The position numbers and the translations under genes were made by a program. From NCBI RefSeq assembly GCF_029894335.1, contig NZ_JARXZC010000033.1, forward strand, positions 1 to 64,000: a stretch of DNA of 64,000 nt, read 5' to 3'. Under the pieces are notes generated by a model. That model was not told the origin of the DNA. It saw only the letters and a list, made by a program, of their open reading frames with translations, and ran no database searches. This document shows, one piece after another, positions 37,341 through 44,483 of this stretch. The DNA is from Kitasatospora sp. MAP5-34 (GTDB taxonomy: Bacteria; Actinomycetota; Actinomycetes; Streptomycetales; Streptomycetaceae). How positions within the stretch are numbered: the first letter of the stretch is position 1; every line of letters begins with the position of its first letter.

Positions 37341-38399
37341 GTGAGGTACTGGGCTATCGACGCAGGTGGCAGCACCACCACTGCCCTGCTCGACGACGGG
37401 ACACGGTGGCGCGCGGGTTCGGTGAACCCCGCGTCGGTCGGCGCACGTGCCGCCGACCGGGGCCTGCTGGACCTGCTCCGTGCCGTCGGCAGCCGACTGG
37501 ACGGGCAACCGGCGGCCGGCTGGCTGGCCACCGCAGCGCTCGACGCCGACGCCCCGCAGCGCGAACTCGACCGCCTCACCCGGCCGGCGGGCACGGCCGG
37601 GCTCACCGGCACGCTGGTGGTCTCCCGGGACATCCTGCCGTTGCTGCTCGCTCCCCCACTGCGCGGCCGTGGGGTGGCCGTCGTGTGCGGGACGGGTTCG
37701 GGCTTCCTGGCGGGCGACGGCGTCCGCACGCCCCGCGCGATCGGCGGTTGCGAGTACCTCGGCAGCGACGAGGGCAGCGCGTTCGCCCTCGGGCTGGGCG
37801 GCCTGCGGGCCGCCGTACGGGGTGCCGACGGGCGGGGCGCGCCGACGGCGCTCGGCCCGGCCATCGCCGAACACGCGGACGTGTCGGCGCCGGAACTCGC
37901 CCGCCGGCTCGCCGGGCAGCCGTACCCCAAGGCCTCGGTGGCCGCGCTGTCCGTCGTCGTCTGCCGTTGCTGGCTGGCCGGCGACCCGGTGGCGGGCCAG
38001 GTCGTGGGCGCCGCGTTGGACGAACTGCTGCACGGCGTACGCACCGCACGCGACTCGATGGGGCTGACCGGGCAGTGGTCGGCGACGCTGGCCGGCGGCG
38101 TGTTCCGGGGCTGCCCCGAGTTCGCCGACGCGCTGCGGATGCGGATCACCGAGGAGCTGGGGGCCGACAGCCCACCGACGGTCGTCGACGATCCGGCGGC
38201 GGCGGTCCTGGCCGCCCTGCGTGAACACGCGGGCGGCCTGCCTGCGGCCGTGGCCGGGCGATGGGCCTGGACACACAGGTCGACGCACAATTCGACGCGC
38301 AAGTGGTCGCACGAATGGACGCACGAATGGGCGCACACCCGGGACGACGCCGGCCGTGAGCACGCCGCCCTGGCCGCCGCCGAGGAGCGTCCCGGATGA
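37341..38399 (+). CDS. BadF/BadG-type ATPase kinase (cyclitol or sugar kinase)
   Basis: This 352-residue ASKHA-fold kinase has phosphate-1 motif YWAIDAGGSTTTALL, phosphate-2/adenosine motif VAVVCGTGSGFLAG, and GGCEYLGSDEGSAFALGLGG, the BadF/N-acetylglucosamine-kinase signature. The family includes 2-keto-acyl-CoA reductase activators and GlcNAc kinases. Given the neighbours, ATP-dependent phosphorylation of a cyclitol or sugar is likely (ValC-like role, inference). The C-terminal 30 residues are an odd repeat tail rich in Trp, His and Thr (THRSTHNSTRKWSHEWTHEW) not expected in the family. A GCGGAGG ribosome binding site precedes the GTG. The stop overlaps the next ATG. Confidence 0.82.
   Translation: MRYWAIDAGGSTTTALLDDGTRWRAGSVNPASVGARAADRGLLDLLRAVGSRLDGQPAAGWLATAALDADAPQRELDRLTRPAGTAGLTGTLVVSRDILPLLLAPPLRGRGVAVVCGTGSGFLAGDGVRTPRAIGGCEYLGSDEGSAFALGLGGLRAAVRGADGRGAPTALGPAIAEHADVSAPELARRLAGQPYPKASVAALSVVVCRCWLAGDPVAGQVVGAALDELLHGVRTARDSMGLTGQWSATLAGGVFRGCPEFADALRMRITEELGADSPPTVVDDPAAAVLAALREHAGGLPAAVAGRWAWTHRSTHNSTRKWSHEWTHEWAHTRDDAGREHAALAAAEERPG
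38268..38341 (+). repeat. coding tandem repeat in the kinase tail
   Basis: About five imperfect copies of a 12-bp GGACGCACGAAT-like unit (TCGACGCACAAT, TCGACGCGCAAG, TGGTCGCACGAA, TGGACGCACGAA, TGGGCGCACAC) encode the T/S-H-x-W tail of the BadF-type kinase. Confidence 0.75.
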
Positions 38400-39358
38400 C
38401 GCCGGGACCCGTCCGGCTGGGCCTGTGCCTGGCGGCCCTCGCACCTGGCGGCCTCGACGGTGCCCTGCGGGCCGCCGCGCGGGCCGGAGTCGAGGTGGTC
38501 GACCTGCCGGCGGACAGCTCGTTCGGGCTGGTCCCCGCAGATTGCTCCGAACACCCGGGCTACCACCGTGAGTTGCGTGAACTGCTCGCCGTGTTGGGGC
38601 TGGAGGTGGGCTGCGTGAGCAACAGCCGGGACACCCAGCTGCTGCTCGGGCCGCACGGGCCGCACACCGATCCGGTGCTGGCCGGTCCCGCCGAGGCGAA
38701 GCGTGCGTACGGACTGCGGGCCGCGCTCGCGACGGTCAGGCTGGCGGCCGCGCTCGGCGCCCCGCAGGCCCGGCTGATGCTCGGCGTGCCCGACCTCGGG
38801 CGTTGGCTCTCGTGGTGGGGCAGCGAGGTGAGCTGGCAGGACAACATCGACGCCTGGGTGCGGGCCGCCCGGCCGGTGCTGGACCTGGCGGACGAGCTGG
38901 GCGTGGCGGTCGTGGTGGAACCGCATCCCAAGCAGGTGGTCTACGACCCGGCCAGTACGAGGTCGCTGCTCGCCGCCGAGGACCGGGTGCGGCTCTGCCT
39001 GGACCCGGCGAACCTCGCTGCAGTGGGCCACGATCCGGTCGACGCCGTCCGGGGCTGGGGTCCGAAGCTCGTCGCCGTACACGCCAAGGACCTCCAGCGC
39101 CCGCGCGAACCGCAGGACCCGCACGGGGCCGGCTGGTCGCGCTACGGCCCCGGACCCGCGATCCGGTTCCGTGCGCTGGGCTCCGGCGAGCTCCCGTGGC
39201 CGGAGATCGTGGCCGGGCTGCTGGACGAGGACTACCGAGGAGTGATCTACGTGGAACACGAGGACGCCCTGCTGCCGACCGAGCAGGGCATGGCGAACTC
39301 GCTGGCGGTGCTGCGGCGCCTGCTCCCCGCAGCCACTGCGCAGGGGAGGACCTGGTGA
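38396..39358 (+). CDS. sugar phosphate isomerase/epimerase-like TIM barrel
   Basis: This 320-residue protein is of the xylose-isomerase-like/AP-endonuclease-2 TIM-barrel family. Metal-site residues are visible as VVVEPHPKQVVY (Glu/His), RLCLDPANLAAVGHDP (Asp), KLVAVHAKDLQRP (His/Lys) and GVIYVEHEDAL (Glu). Enzymes of this fold epimerise or isomerise ketoses or inosose-type cyclitols. The latter fits this cluster, perhaps C2 epimerisation of the cyclic ketone (inference). It overlaps both neighbours by 4 bp (ATGA before, GTGA after), so it is co-translated with the kinase and nucleotidyltransferase. Confidence 0.85.
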   Translation: MTPGPVRLGLCLAALAPGGLDGALRAAARAGVEVVDLPADSSFGLVPADCSEHPGYHRELRELLAVLGLEVGCVSNSRDTQLLLGPHGPHTDPVLAGPAEAKRAYGLRAALATVRLAAALGAPQARLMLGVPDLGRWLSWWGSEVSWQDNIDAWVRAARPVLDLADELGVAVVVEPHPKQVVYDPASTRSLLAAEDRVRLCLDPANLAAVGHDPVDAVRGWGPKLVAVHAKDLQRPREPQDPHGAGWSRYGPGPAIRFRALGSGELPWPEIVAGLLDEDYRGVIYVEHEDALLPTEQGMANSLAVLRRLLPAATAQGRTW

Positions 39359-40449
39359 GCCTGGACGGCGTGCGCGCCGGACTGCTGGCGGGAGGGCTCG
39401 GCGAACGGATGGGACCGCTGACCTCGCAGGTCTGCAAGCCGCTGGTCCCGTACGCGGCGTCCTGCCGGCTGGTCGACTTCAGCGTGGCGAACGCGGTCCG
39501 GTCCGGGGTGCCGGAGGTGGTGCTGCTCTCCCTCCATCGGGAGTCGGACCTGGTGCACCACCTGCTCACGCACTGGGACGACCGGCCGGGCACCAGGCTG
39601 CACTTCGGACCGCACGACCGGCTGTTGCGCACCGGCGACGTGCACCGCCCCGGCACCGTACTGCCGCCGCGTCCCGCCGAACGCGGCACCGCCGACGCGC
39701 TGTTGGCCAACGCCGAGTACCTCTTCGCGCCCGGCGCGAGCGATCTCCTGGTCCAACACGCCGACCACGTCTACCACTTCGACTACGGGCCGATGCTGGC
39801 CGCGCACCGCAGCTCGGGAGCCGACTGCACGATCGGCGTCCAGCCGGTCGAACCGCAGTACGTGAAGCTGTTCGGCATGGTCGAGGTGGACGCCGGGCTT
39901 CGCGTTCGGTCCCTGGTCGAGAAGCCGCAACACCCGACCTCGGACCTGGTGTTCACGGCGTTCTGCCTGTTCCGCATCGACGCCCTGCGGTCGGTGCTCA
40001 CCGAGCTGGCGGCACGCGGCCCGGATGGCTGGCAGCACGACATCAGCCGGGACGTGCTGCCCGAGATGATCGCCCGGGGGCGCCGGGTGACGGCCTTTCC
40101 GGTCGAGGGGTACTGGGCGGACATCGGAACCGTGGAGCGCTACCACCGCGAGCAGCTCCGCCTGTTGGCACGGCCGCACGCGATCGCACCGGAGTCCCTG
40201 CCGCGCACGCTGGTCGGCGCAGCGCCGCGCTTCGCGCCCGACACGGGCAGCCTGCTGGGCGCGGAGGTGCCGGCCGGTGCGATGGTCGAGCAGAGCGTGC
40301 TGCATCCGGGCTGCCGTGTCGAGCCGGGCGCGAAGGTGCTGCGCTCGGTGGTACTTCCGGGTGCGACGGTGGCGGCAGGCGCGACCGTGCGGGACGGCAT
40401 CGTGCTGGCCGGCGAGGTGCTGGCCGGTGACCGGTTCGGGATGCCGTAG
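39355..40449 (+). CDS. GlgC/ValB-like nucleotidyltransferase
   Basis: This 364-residue NTP-transferase has the signature AGLLAGGLGERMGPLTSQVC-KP at the N-terminus, and metal/substrate Asp in LLVQHADHVYHFDYGP. A 'VEKPQHPTSD' loop, a Trp-Asp-type EGYWADIGTVERYH segment and a C-terminal left-handed beta-helix with hexapeptide repeats (VLHPGCRVEPGAKVLRSVVL) complete it. This is the layout of glucose-1-phosphate adenylyltransferase. In validamycin biosynthesis ValB, of this type, activates valienol-1-phosphate. Here it probably makes the NDP-cyclitol donor for the GT20 enzyme (inference). The start overlaps the previous stop by 4 bp. It ends the rightward operon. Confidence 0.87.
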   Translation: MSLDGVRAGLLAGGLGERMGPLTSQVCKPLVPYAASCRLVDFSVANAVRSGVPEVVLLSLHRESDLVHHLLTHWDDRPGTRLHFGPHDRLLRTGDVHRPGTVLPPRPAERGTADALLANAEYLFAPGASDLLVQHADHVYHFDYGPMLAAHRSSGADCTIGVQPVEPQYVKLFGMVEVDAGLRVRSLVEKPQHPTSDLVFTAFCLFRIDALRSVLTELAARGPDGWQHDISRDVLPEMIARGRRVTAFPVEGYWADIGTVERYHREQLRLLARPHAIAPESLPRTLVGAAPRFAPDTGSLLGAEVPAGAMVEQSVLHPGCRVEPGAKVLRSVVLPGATVAAGATVRDGIVLAGEVLAGDRFGMP

Positions 40450-40462
40450 GCCCTGCTGTTCT

Positions 40463-40509
40463 GGGCGGTTCAGGGCGGTTCAGGGCAGGGCATGGCATGG
40501 CATTTCAGG
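40463..40509. repeat. GGGCGGTTCA tandem repeat between convergent operons
   Basis: GGGCGGTTCA occurs twice in tandem, followed by GGGCAGGGCATGGCATGGCA and TTTCAGGGCA, filling the 55 bp between the nucleotidyltransferase and the convergent PfkB kinase. It is the same unit as the repeat at 35050. No stable terminator hairpin is evident here. Confidence 0.75.
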
Positions 40510-41401
40510 GCAGCTGACCGTCCAGCTCGTCGGCGGTGATGAAGGAGGTGTGCGTGCCCGCCGTGCGCACGGCGTGGGCTCCGGCCAGGGATCCCGCCCT
40601 CGCGCACTCCGCCCAACTTCTGCCGGAGAGCCAGGCGTAGAGGAAGGCCGCCACATAGCTGTCGCCCGCCCCGTTGGTGTCCACCACCTGCTCGGCGGGC
40701 AACACGACCGGGGGCACATGTCGCAGCGCCGCGCCCGGCAGCTTGAGGTAGCTCCCGTCGCCTCCGGCCATCGCGACCACCGCCCTGGCGCGGCCACGGG
40801 CCAGAATGTCCTCGGCCGTCTCCTCGATCCGGTCCCCCAGCGCGCCGGTGGAGAGGAAGACCAGATCGGCGCCGTAGGCGAAGTCCTGGCGGTACTCGTC
40901 CTTGCCGTCCCAGTTGTGCAGGTCGGTGGAGGTGGTCAGCCCGGCGTCGATCGCGTCCGCCAGTGCGTGGCGGGCCCAGTCGACCAGCGAGATGTGGACA
41001 TGCCGGGTGCGAGCCAGCGGCTCGCGGTACAGGCCGGGATCCACCGTCATGCCCACCGGGTGGCGGCCGTCGTAGAGCGACTGCCTCCTGCCGTGCGGGT
41101 CGACCAGGTTGACGCTCCGTCGGGTGCCGCTGGGGTGGATCAGGTAGCCGAAGGACAGCCCGGTCTCCGCGTACCGGGCCCGCACCATGGCACCCTCCGG
41201 GTCGGCGCCGATCACGTCCGCGAAGTGCGTCCGCAGGCCGAGCCGGTGGCAGCCCAGGGCCACGCCGTTCCCGGTGTGGCCGACATACCGGTTGATGTGC
41301 GGGACGGCGATGGTCTCCTTGGGCGGCAGCGGCAGTTCGGGCACCCGGACGATGGTGTCCACCCCGACGCCGCCCACCACCAGCACATCGAGCTCAGTCA
41401 T
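40505..41401 (-). CDS. PfkB-family carbohydrate/cyclitol kinase
   Basis: This 298-residue ribokinase-fold kinase has the N-terminal signature LDVLVVGGVGVDTIVRVPEL, then HTGNGVALGCHRLGLRTHFA, and the C-terminal ATP/catalytic motif VVDTNGAGDSYVAAFLYAWL with the catalytic Asp in GAGD. It would phosphorylate a hydroxymethyl group on a sugar or the C7 cyclitol. The cluster thus encodes two kinases of different folds, matching pathways that need both C7 and C1 phosphorylation (inference). It follows the cyclase gene with an 8-bp overlap, so the two are made together. Confidence 0.87.
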   Translation of the reverse strand: MTELDVLVVGGVGVDTIVRVPELPLPPKETIAVPHINRYVGHTGNGVALGCHRLGLRTHFADVIGADPEGAMVRARYAETGLSFGYLIHPSGTRRSVNLVDPHGRRQSLYDGRHPVGMTVDPGLYREPLARTRHVHISLVDWARHALADAIDAGLTTSTDLHNWDGKDEYRQDFAYGADLVFLSTGALGDRIEETAEDILARGRARAVVAMAGGDGSYLKLPGAALRHVPPVVLPAEQVVDTNGAGDSYVAAFLYAWLSGRSWAECARAGSLAGAHAVRTAGTHTSFITADELDGQLP

Positions 41402-42557
41402 CGCTTCCTCCCGGAGGCAGCGCCGTCAGCGCGGCACGGATCTCGTCGTCCGTCACGTCATCGGCGATGACCGTCTCGCCCAGCTCCACCGGCAGGACGA
41501 AGCGGATCCGGCCGCCCCTGATCTTGCGGATCTGGCCCAGCGCGGTCACCGTGCCGTCCGGGTCCAGCGAGGCCGGCAGGTCGTCATGGGTGACGGGCAG
41601 TCCGACCTCGCGCAGCAAGCCGGTGAGCCGCCGCCGCAGCGTGGGGTCGAGCAGGCCCCGGCGTTCGGCGATCCGGGCGGCGCAGGCCATCCCGAAGGCG
41701 ACCGCCTCGCCGTGCAGCACGTGCCCGTACCCGGCCACCGTCTCCACCGCGTGACCGATGGTGTGACCGAAGTTCAGCGGTCTTCGCAGATCGTGCTCGT
41801 ACGGGTCGTCGGCGATCAGCCGGCACTTGATCAGGCTGGCCGCGTGCACCAACCGGGCGGTGACCGCCGGGTCTGCGGCCAGGATGTTACGGTGCCTCGA
41901 CTCGATCAGCTCGAAGAGCTCCGGCGAGGCGATGACACCCTTCTTGATCGCCTCGGCGAGCCCGGCCCGCAGGTCCCGGTCGGCGAGCGTACTCAGATAG
42001 CCGACGTTCGAAACCACCGCCACAGGTTGGTAGAACGCACCGAGCAGGTTCTTGGCACTGGGGTGGTCGACGGCGACCTTGCCGCCCAGCGCCGCGTCGA
42101 CATGGGCCAGCAGTGTGGTCGGCACGTTGATGTAGGGCACGCCGCGCATGTAGGTGCTCGACACCCAGCCCACGGTGTCGATCACGACACCGCCGCCGAC
42201 CGCCAGCACGACGTCGCGACGGGCCAACTCGGTGCCCGCCAGCCAGTCCAGCAGCTCGGCCGCGGTACCGAGGTTCTTACTGGCCTCGCCGGCCGGGAAG
42301 GAGGTCATCGACACGTCCAACCCGACCCCGGCAAGCCGGTCCGCAAGCCGCTTTCCGTGCAGGACGCCGACCAGGTCGTCGGTGATGAGCGCGACCCGCC
42401 TGCCACCGATCTCGGCGCGGAGCAGCTCCACCGCCTTCGCCTCGTCCTGGCACACGTGGACCCTGTACTCGTCCTGCCGCTGGGCCGAACCCGTGATCGG
42501 GACATCCAGATCACGCGGCAGCGCGAGCCGTTCGGACACCCTCACATACTCTGCCAT
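41394..42557 (-). CDS. sugar phosphate cyclase (dehydroquinate-synthase superfamily)
   Basis: This 387-residue NAD- and metal-dependent cyclase has the dinucleotide site LAVGGGVVIDTVGWVSSTYM at about 118-136. Active-site residues are Lys160 in LGGKVAVDHPSAKN170, Glu202 and Lys205 in AEAIKK, Lys244, Glu254, Arg258, Asn262, His265, His269 (RPLNFGHTIGHAVE) and His282 (LHGEAV). This set has the spacing of 3-dehydroquinate synthase. The 2-epi-5-epi-valiolone synthases I recall replace the Asn and second His (DFGHxFSP-like). The cluster context suggests C7-cyclitol formation from sedoheptulose-7-phosphate. However, by residues it could instead be a dehydroquinate synthase paralogue or another cyclase clade. 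It is the first gene of a leftward operon with the PfkB kinase. Confidence 0.85.
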   Translation of the reverse strand: MAEYVRVSERLALPRDLDVPITGSAQRQDEYRVHVCQDEAKAVELLRAEIGGRRVALITDDLVGVLHGKRLADRLAGVGLDVSMTSFPAGEASKNLGTAAELLDWLAGTELARRDVVLAVGGGVVIDTVGWVSSTYMRGVPYINVPTTLLAHVDAALGGKVAVDHPSAKNLLGAFYQPVAVVSNVGYLSTLADRDLRAGLAEAIKKGVIASPELFELIESRHRNILAADPAVTARLVHAASLIKCRLIADDPYEHDLRRPLNFGHTIGHAVETVAGYGHVLHGEAVAFGMACAARIAERRGLLDPTLRRRLTGLLREVGLPVTHDDLPASLDPDGTVTALGQIRKIRGGRIRFVLPVELGETVIADDVTDDEIRAALTALPPGGSDD

Positions 42558-42844
42558 CAGTTCTCACCCCTGGTCATCCCACGAGGACTACCGGAAGTTG
42601 AGAGTAGCGCCAAGAGGGTCCGGTAGTTCGTAGGCGGCCTGGGCATTTTGAGCGCGGAGCGGCAGGGTTGGCCGGCTGACATGAACCCCCGCCGTGCCGA
42701 CGCGCTGTCGATCCGCCGACTCGGCGTCAGTGATTCCTGAAGCTCGATCAGATAGGCCACAGATCCCAGAGGGAAAGAGCTTGCCCGGATCAGCGACGAC
42801 ACGCCGACCCGGATCCGGCGGTGGAGGTGTTCGACGAGCGGGGG
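42558..42844. other. intergenic region upstream of the cyclase operon
   Basis: It carries the cyclase promoter region (minus strand) and the 3' flank of the membrane-protein gene. The sequence is less GC-rich near 42590-42780. No gene, terminator hairpin or recognisable operator was seen. Confidence 0.5.
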
Positions 42845-43402
42845 TCACGAGGCCAGGTTGCGGAGGGCTGCGGTCTTGGCCTGGATGTGGCGGGAGTAGT
42901 GGATCGTGAAGGTCGCCGGGGCGACGAAGGCGGCGATCTGGACGACGGTGCGCGCGGTCGAGTCGTGGGCCACGGCCGCGAGGGTGACGGCGCCGATGAC
43001 GAAGCTCGCCGTCCAGGCGGCGGTGATGACGACGTTGGTGCGGATGAAGAGCGGCTGGTCCCAGAACTCGCGCGGGGTGCTCTGCTTGGCGATGCCGAGG
43101 GTGAACGGGCGCCCGGCGGCCAGCGAGGCTCCGGCGATCAGCGCCAGCGCGGCGGACGAGAGCGCCGGGGCATAGGGGTGCAGCGCGGTGTGCGGGTCCG
43201 CGAAGGCGAGCACGGTGATCGCGGCGAAGAAGACAGCGGAGCCGATCTCGATGATCTGTGCGTCCAAGGTCCGGCCTGCGCGCGCCTGTTGGGCAACGAC
43301 CAGAAGCGAGACCAGCAGGGCGGCCAGCGCGCCCCAGCTCCAGCTCGCCGAGGGGATGACGGCATAGACGATCCACGGGGCGAAGGTGCGCAGGTACGAC
43401 AT
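42845..43402 (-). CDS. membrane protein of the PadR island
   Basis: This 185-residue protein has five hydrophobic helices (about 8-22, 24-40, 52-68, 75-95, 120-160). The short polar loops include AQQARAGRTLDAQIIEIG and IAKQSTPREFWDQPLFIRTN, and the basic end is IHYSRHIQAKTAALRNLAS. No family is recognised; it resembles small hypothetical membrane proteins found beside PadR regulators. The ATG at 43402 has AAGGAG six bases upstream. The frame stays open upstream into the carotenoid-oxygenase remnant, so a 316-residue fusion starting at 43792 is possible. A PadR-type site (43439-43450) lies 37 bp before its ATG and inside that fusion frame. Confidence 0.75.
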   Translation of the reverse strand: MSYLRTFAPWIVYAVIPSASWSWGALAALLVSLLVVAQQARAGRTLDAQIIEIGSAVFFAAITVLAFADPHTALHPYAPALSSAALALIAGASLAAGRPFTLGIAKQSTPREFWDQPLFIRTNVVITAAWTASFVIGAVTLAAVAHDSTARTVVQIAAFVAPATFTIHYSRHIQAKTAALRNLAS

Positions 43403-43438
43403 GACGTACTCCTTGAGGCTCCTAGCAAGACTCCTGTC

Positions 43439-43450
43439 TTGACATGTCAA
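43439..43450. promoter_or_regulatory. palindromic site TTGACATGTCAA (copy 1)
   Basis: This perfect 12-bp palindrome lies 37 bp upstream of the membrane-protein start. Two close relatives lie between the oxygenase remnant and the PadR gene. It is a likely PadR operator and coincides with the point where the carotenoid-oxygenase homology ends. Confidence 0.6.
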
Positions 43451-43792
43451 AGTGCGCCCCGCATGCCGCACGACGTGGGTGTTGGCGACGCCGGCTGTCA
43501 GGTCGTGGTTGCCGTGGTCGTCGTACGGGCGGGCGCCGCGCGTGAAGGCGGCTGTCCGGACCCAGCGGTTGCGGTAGGACACGGCCCTGCCGCCCTCCAG
43601 GCGCACGCCGTGGACCATGCCGTCGCCCAGGAACCAGTGCGCGGAGGCGGCTTCGCGCGGGTTGGGCCCGTTGCGCAGGTACCAGCCGGTCAGCTCGGGC
43701 GGTATGGAACCGGTGATGGGCAGTTCGGTGACGGTGAGCTCGTCGGGGACAGGGGCGAAGTTGCCCAGCAGATGGGGGGCGGCGGCGGTCAT
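43451..43792 (-). pseudogene. carotenoid oxygenase N-terminal remnant
   Basis: From ATG 43792 (AGGAG five bases upstream) about 113 codons match the start of carotenoid cleavage dioxygenases: LLGNFAPVPDELTVTELPIT, then SIPPELTGWYLRNGPNPREA, then HWFLGDGMVHGVRLEGGRAV, then ANTHVVRHAGRTL. The family needs about 450-500 residues and four iron-binding histidines. Here homology stops at RHAGRTL, and the frame runs through TTGACATGTCAA into the membrane-protein gene. So roughly the C-terminal three quarters are lost. The intact start and ribosome binding site suggest it may still be translated, possibly as an N-terminal extension of the membrane protein. Confidence 0.75.
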
Positions 43793-43834
43793 GACGACTC
43801 CTGGGGGGATTGAAGGACCTTGCATATTCCAAGC

Positions 43835-43846
43835 TTGATCTGTCAA
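43835..43846. promoter_or_regulatory. site TTGATCTGTCAA (copy 2)
   Basis: It differs from copy 1 in the central two bases only. It lies 43 bp upstream of the oxygenase-remnant start on the minus strand and 52 bp upstream of the PadR start on the plus strand, so it could control both directions. Confidence 0.6.
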
Positions 43847-43863
43847 AACTAGAATGTCGTTAT

Positions 43864-43875
43864 TCGACCTGTCAA
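43864..43875. promoter_or_regulatory. site TCGACCTGTCAA (copy 3)
   Basis: Third copy of the TTGA-NN-TGTCAA motif with one mismatch in the left arm, 29 bp from copy 2 (about three helical turns) and 23 bp before the PadR start. This fits autoregulation by paired dimers. Confidence 0.55.
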
Positions 43876-43897
43876 TAGAGGAAGGTAGGATGGCCGC

Positions 43898-44422
43898 ATG
43901 AGCCTCCGCCACGCAGTCCTCGGCCTCCTCGTCGACCAGCCCGCCAGCGGCTACGACCTGATGAAGCGCTTCAACACCTCGCTGGCCAACGTCTGGCCCG
44001 CGACCCAGAGCCAGGTCTACGGGGAACTGGCCCGCCTCGCCGACAACGGCCTGATCGACGTCGCCGCAGAGGGTCCACGCGGGCGCAAGGAGTACACACT
44101 CACCGATACGGGCCTGGCCGAGCTTCAACGCTGGCTGATCGAGGACAAGCCGGAGCCTCGGCGCAGCAGCGCGCTGCTCCGCGTCTTCTTCATAGGTGTA
44201 CTCACCCCGGAGCAGGCGGCGGACTACCTGGCCAGGGCGGCCGAGCAGGCCGCAGCGGACCAGGCCGCGCTACGACAACTGCAGGACTCCCTCGATTGGA
44301 CCGAGCCGGGCCAGCTGACCGTCAACGGCCGACTGGCGCTCGAGTACGGCCTGCGCCTGTACGCGATGCAGGAGGAGTGGGCGCACTGGGCCGCCGGCCA
44401 GCTCACCTCCGCCACCGACTGA
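43898..44422 (+). CDS. PadR-family transcriptional regulator
   Basis: This 174-residue protein has an N-terminal winged helix (residues about 3-85): SLRHAVLGLLVDQPASGYDL, then NVWPATQSQVYGELARLADN, then GRKEYTLTDTGLAELQRWL. A C-terminal helical dimerisation region follows, typical of the Vir/PadR-s2 subgroup. PadR repressors bind short inverted repeats and release on small phenolic or toxic ligands. The two repeat copies upstream and one before the membrane protein give a compact predicted regulon: itself, the oxygenase remnant and the membrane protein. GAAGGTAGG precedes the ATG. The gene converges on the SLC45-like transporter gene. Confidence 0.9.
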   Translation: MSLRHAVLGLLVDQPASGYDLMKRFNTSLANVWPATQSQVYGELARLADNGLIDVAAEGPRGRKEYTLTDTGLAELQRWLIEDKPEPRRSSALLRVFFIGVLTPEQAADYLARAAEQAAADQAALRQLQDSLDWTEPGQLTVNGRLALEYGLRLYAMQEEWAHWAAGQLTSATD

Positions 44423-44483
44423 CGTCCGCACCGAACCACATCAACTCGCGCTGGGCGCCCGCACCACCGCAGCGGAACGTCCG

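Noticed and set aside
31286..42557. naming the cluster validamycin, salbostatin or acarbose
   Set aside because: Gene types match the general logic only. The cyclase residues differ from the expected type, and characteristic glycosyltransferase or VOC-epimerase genes are absent, so a product name would be a guess.
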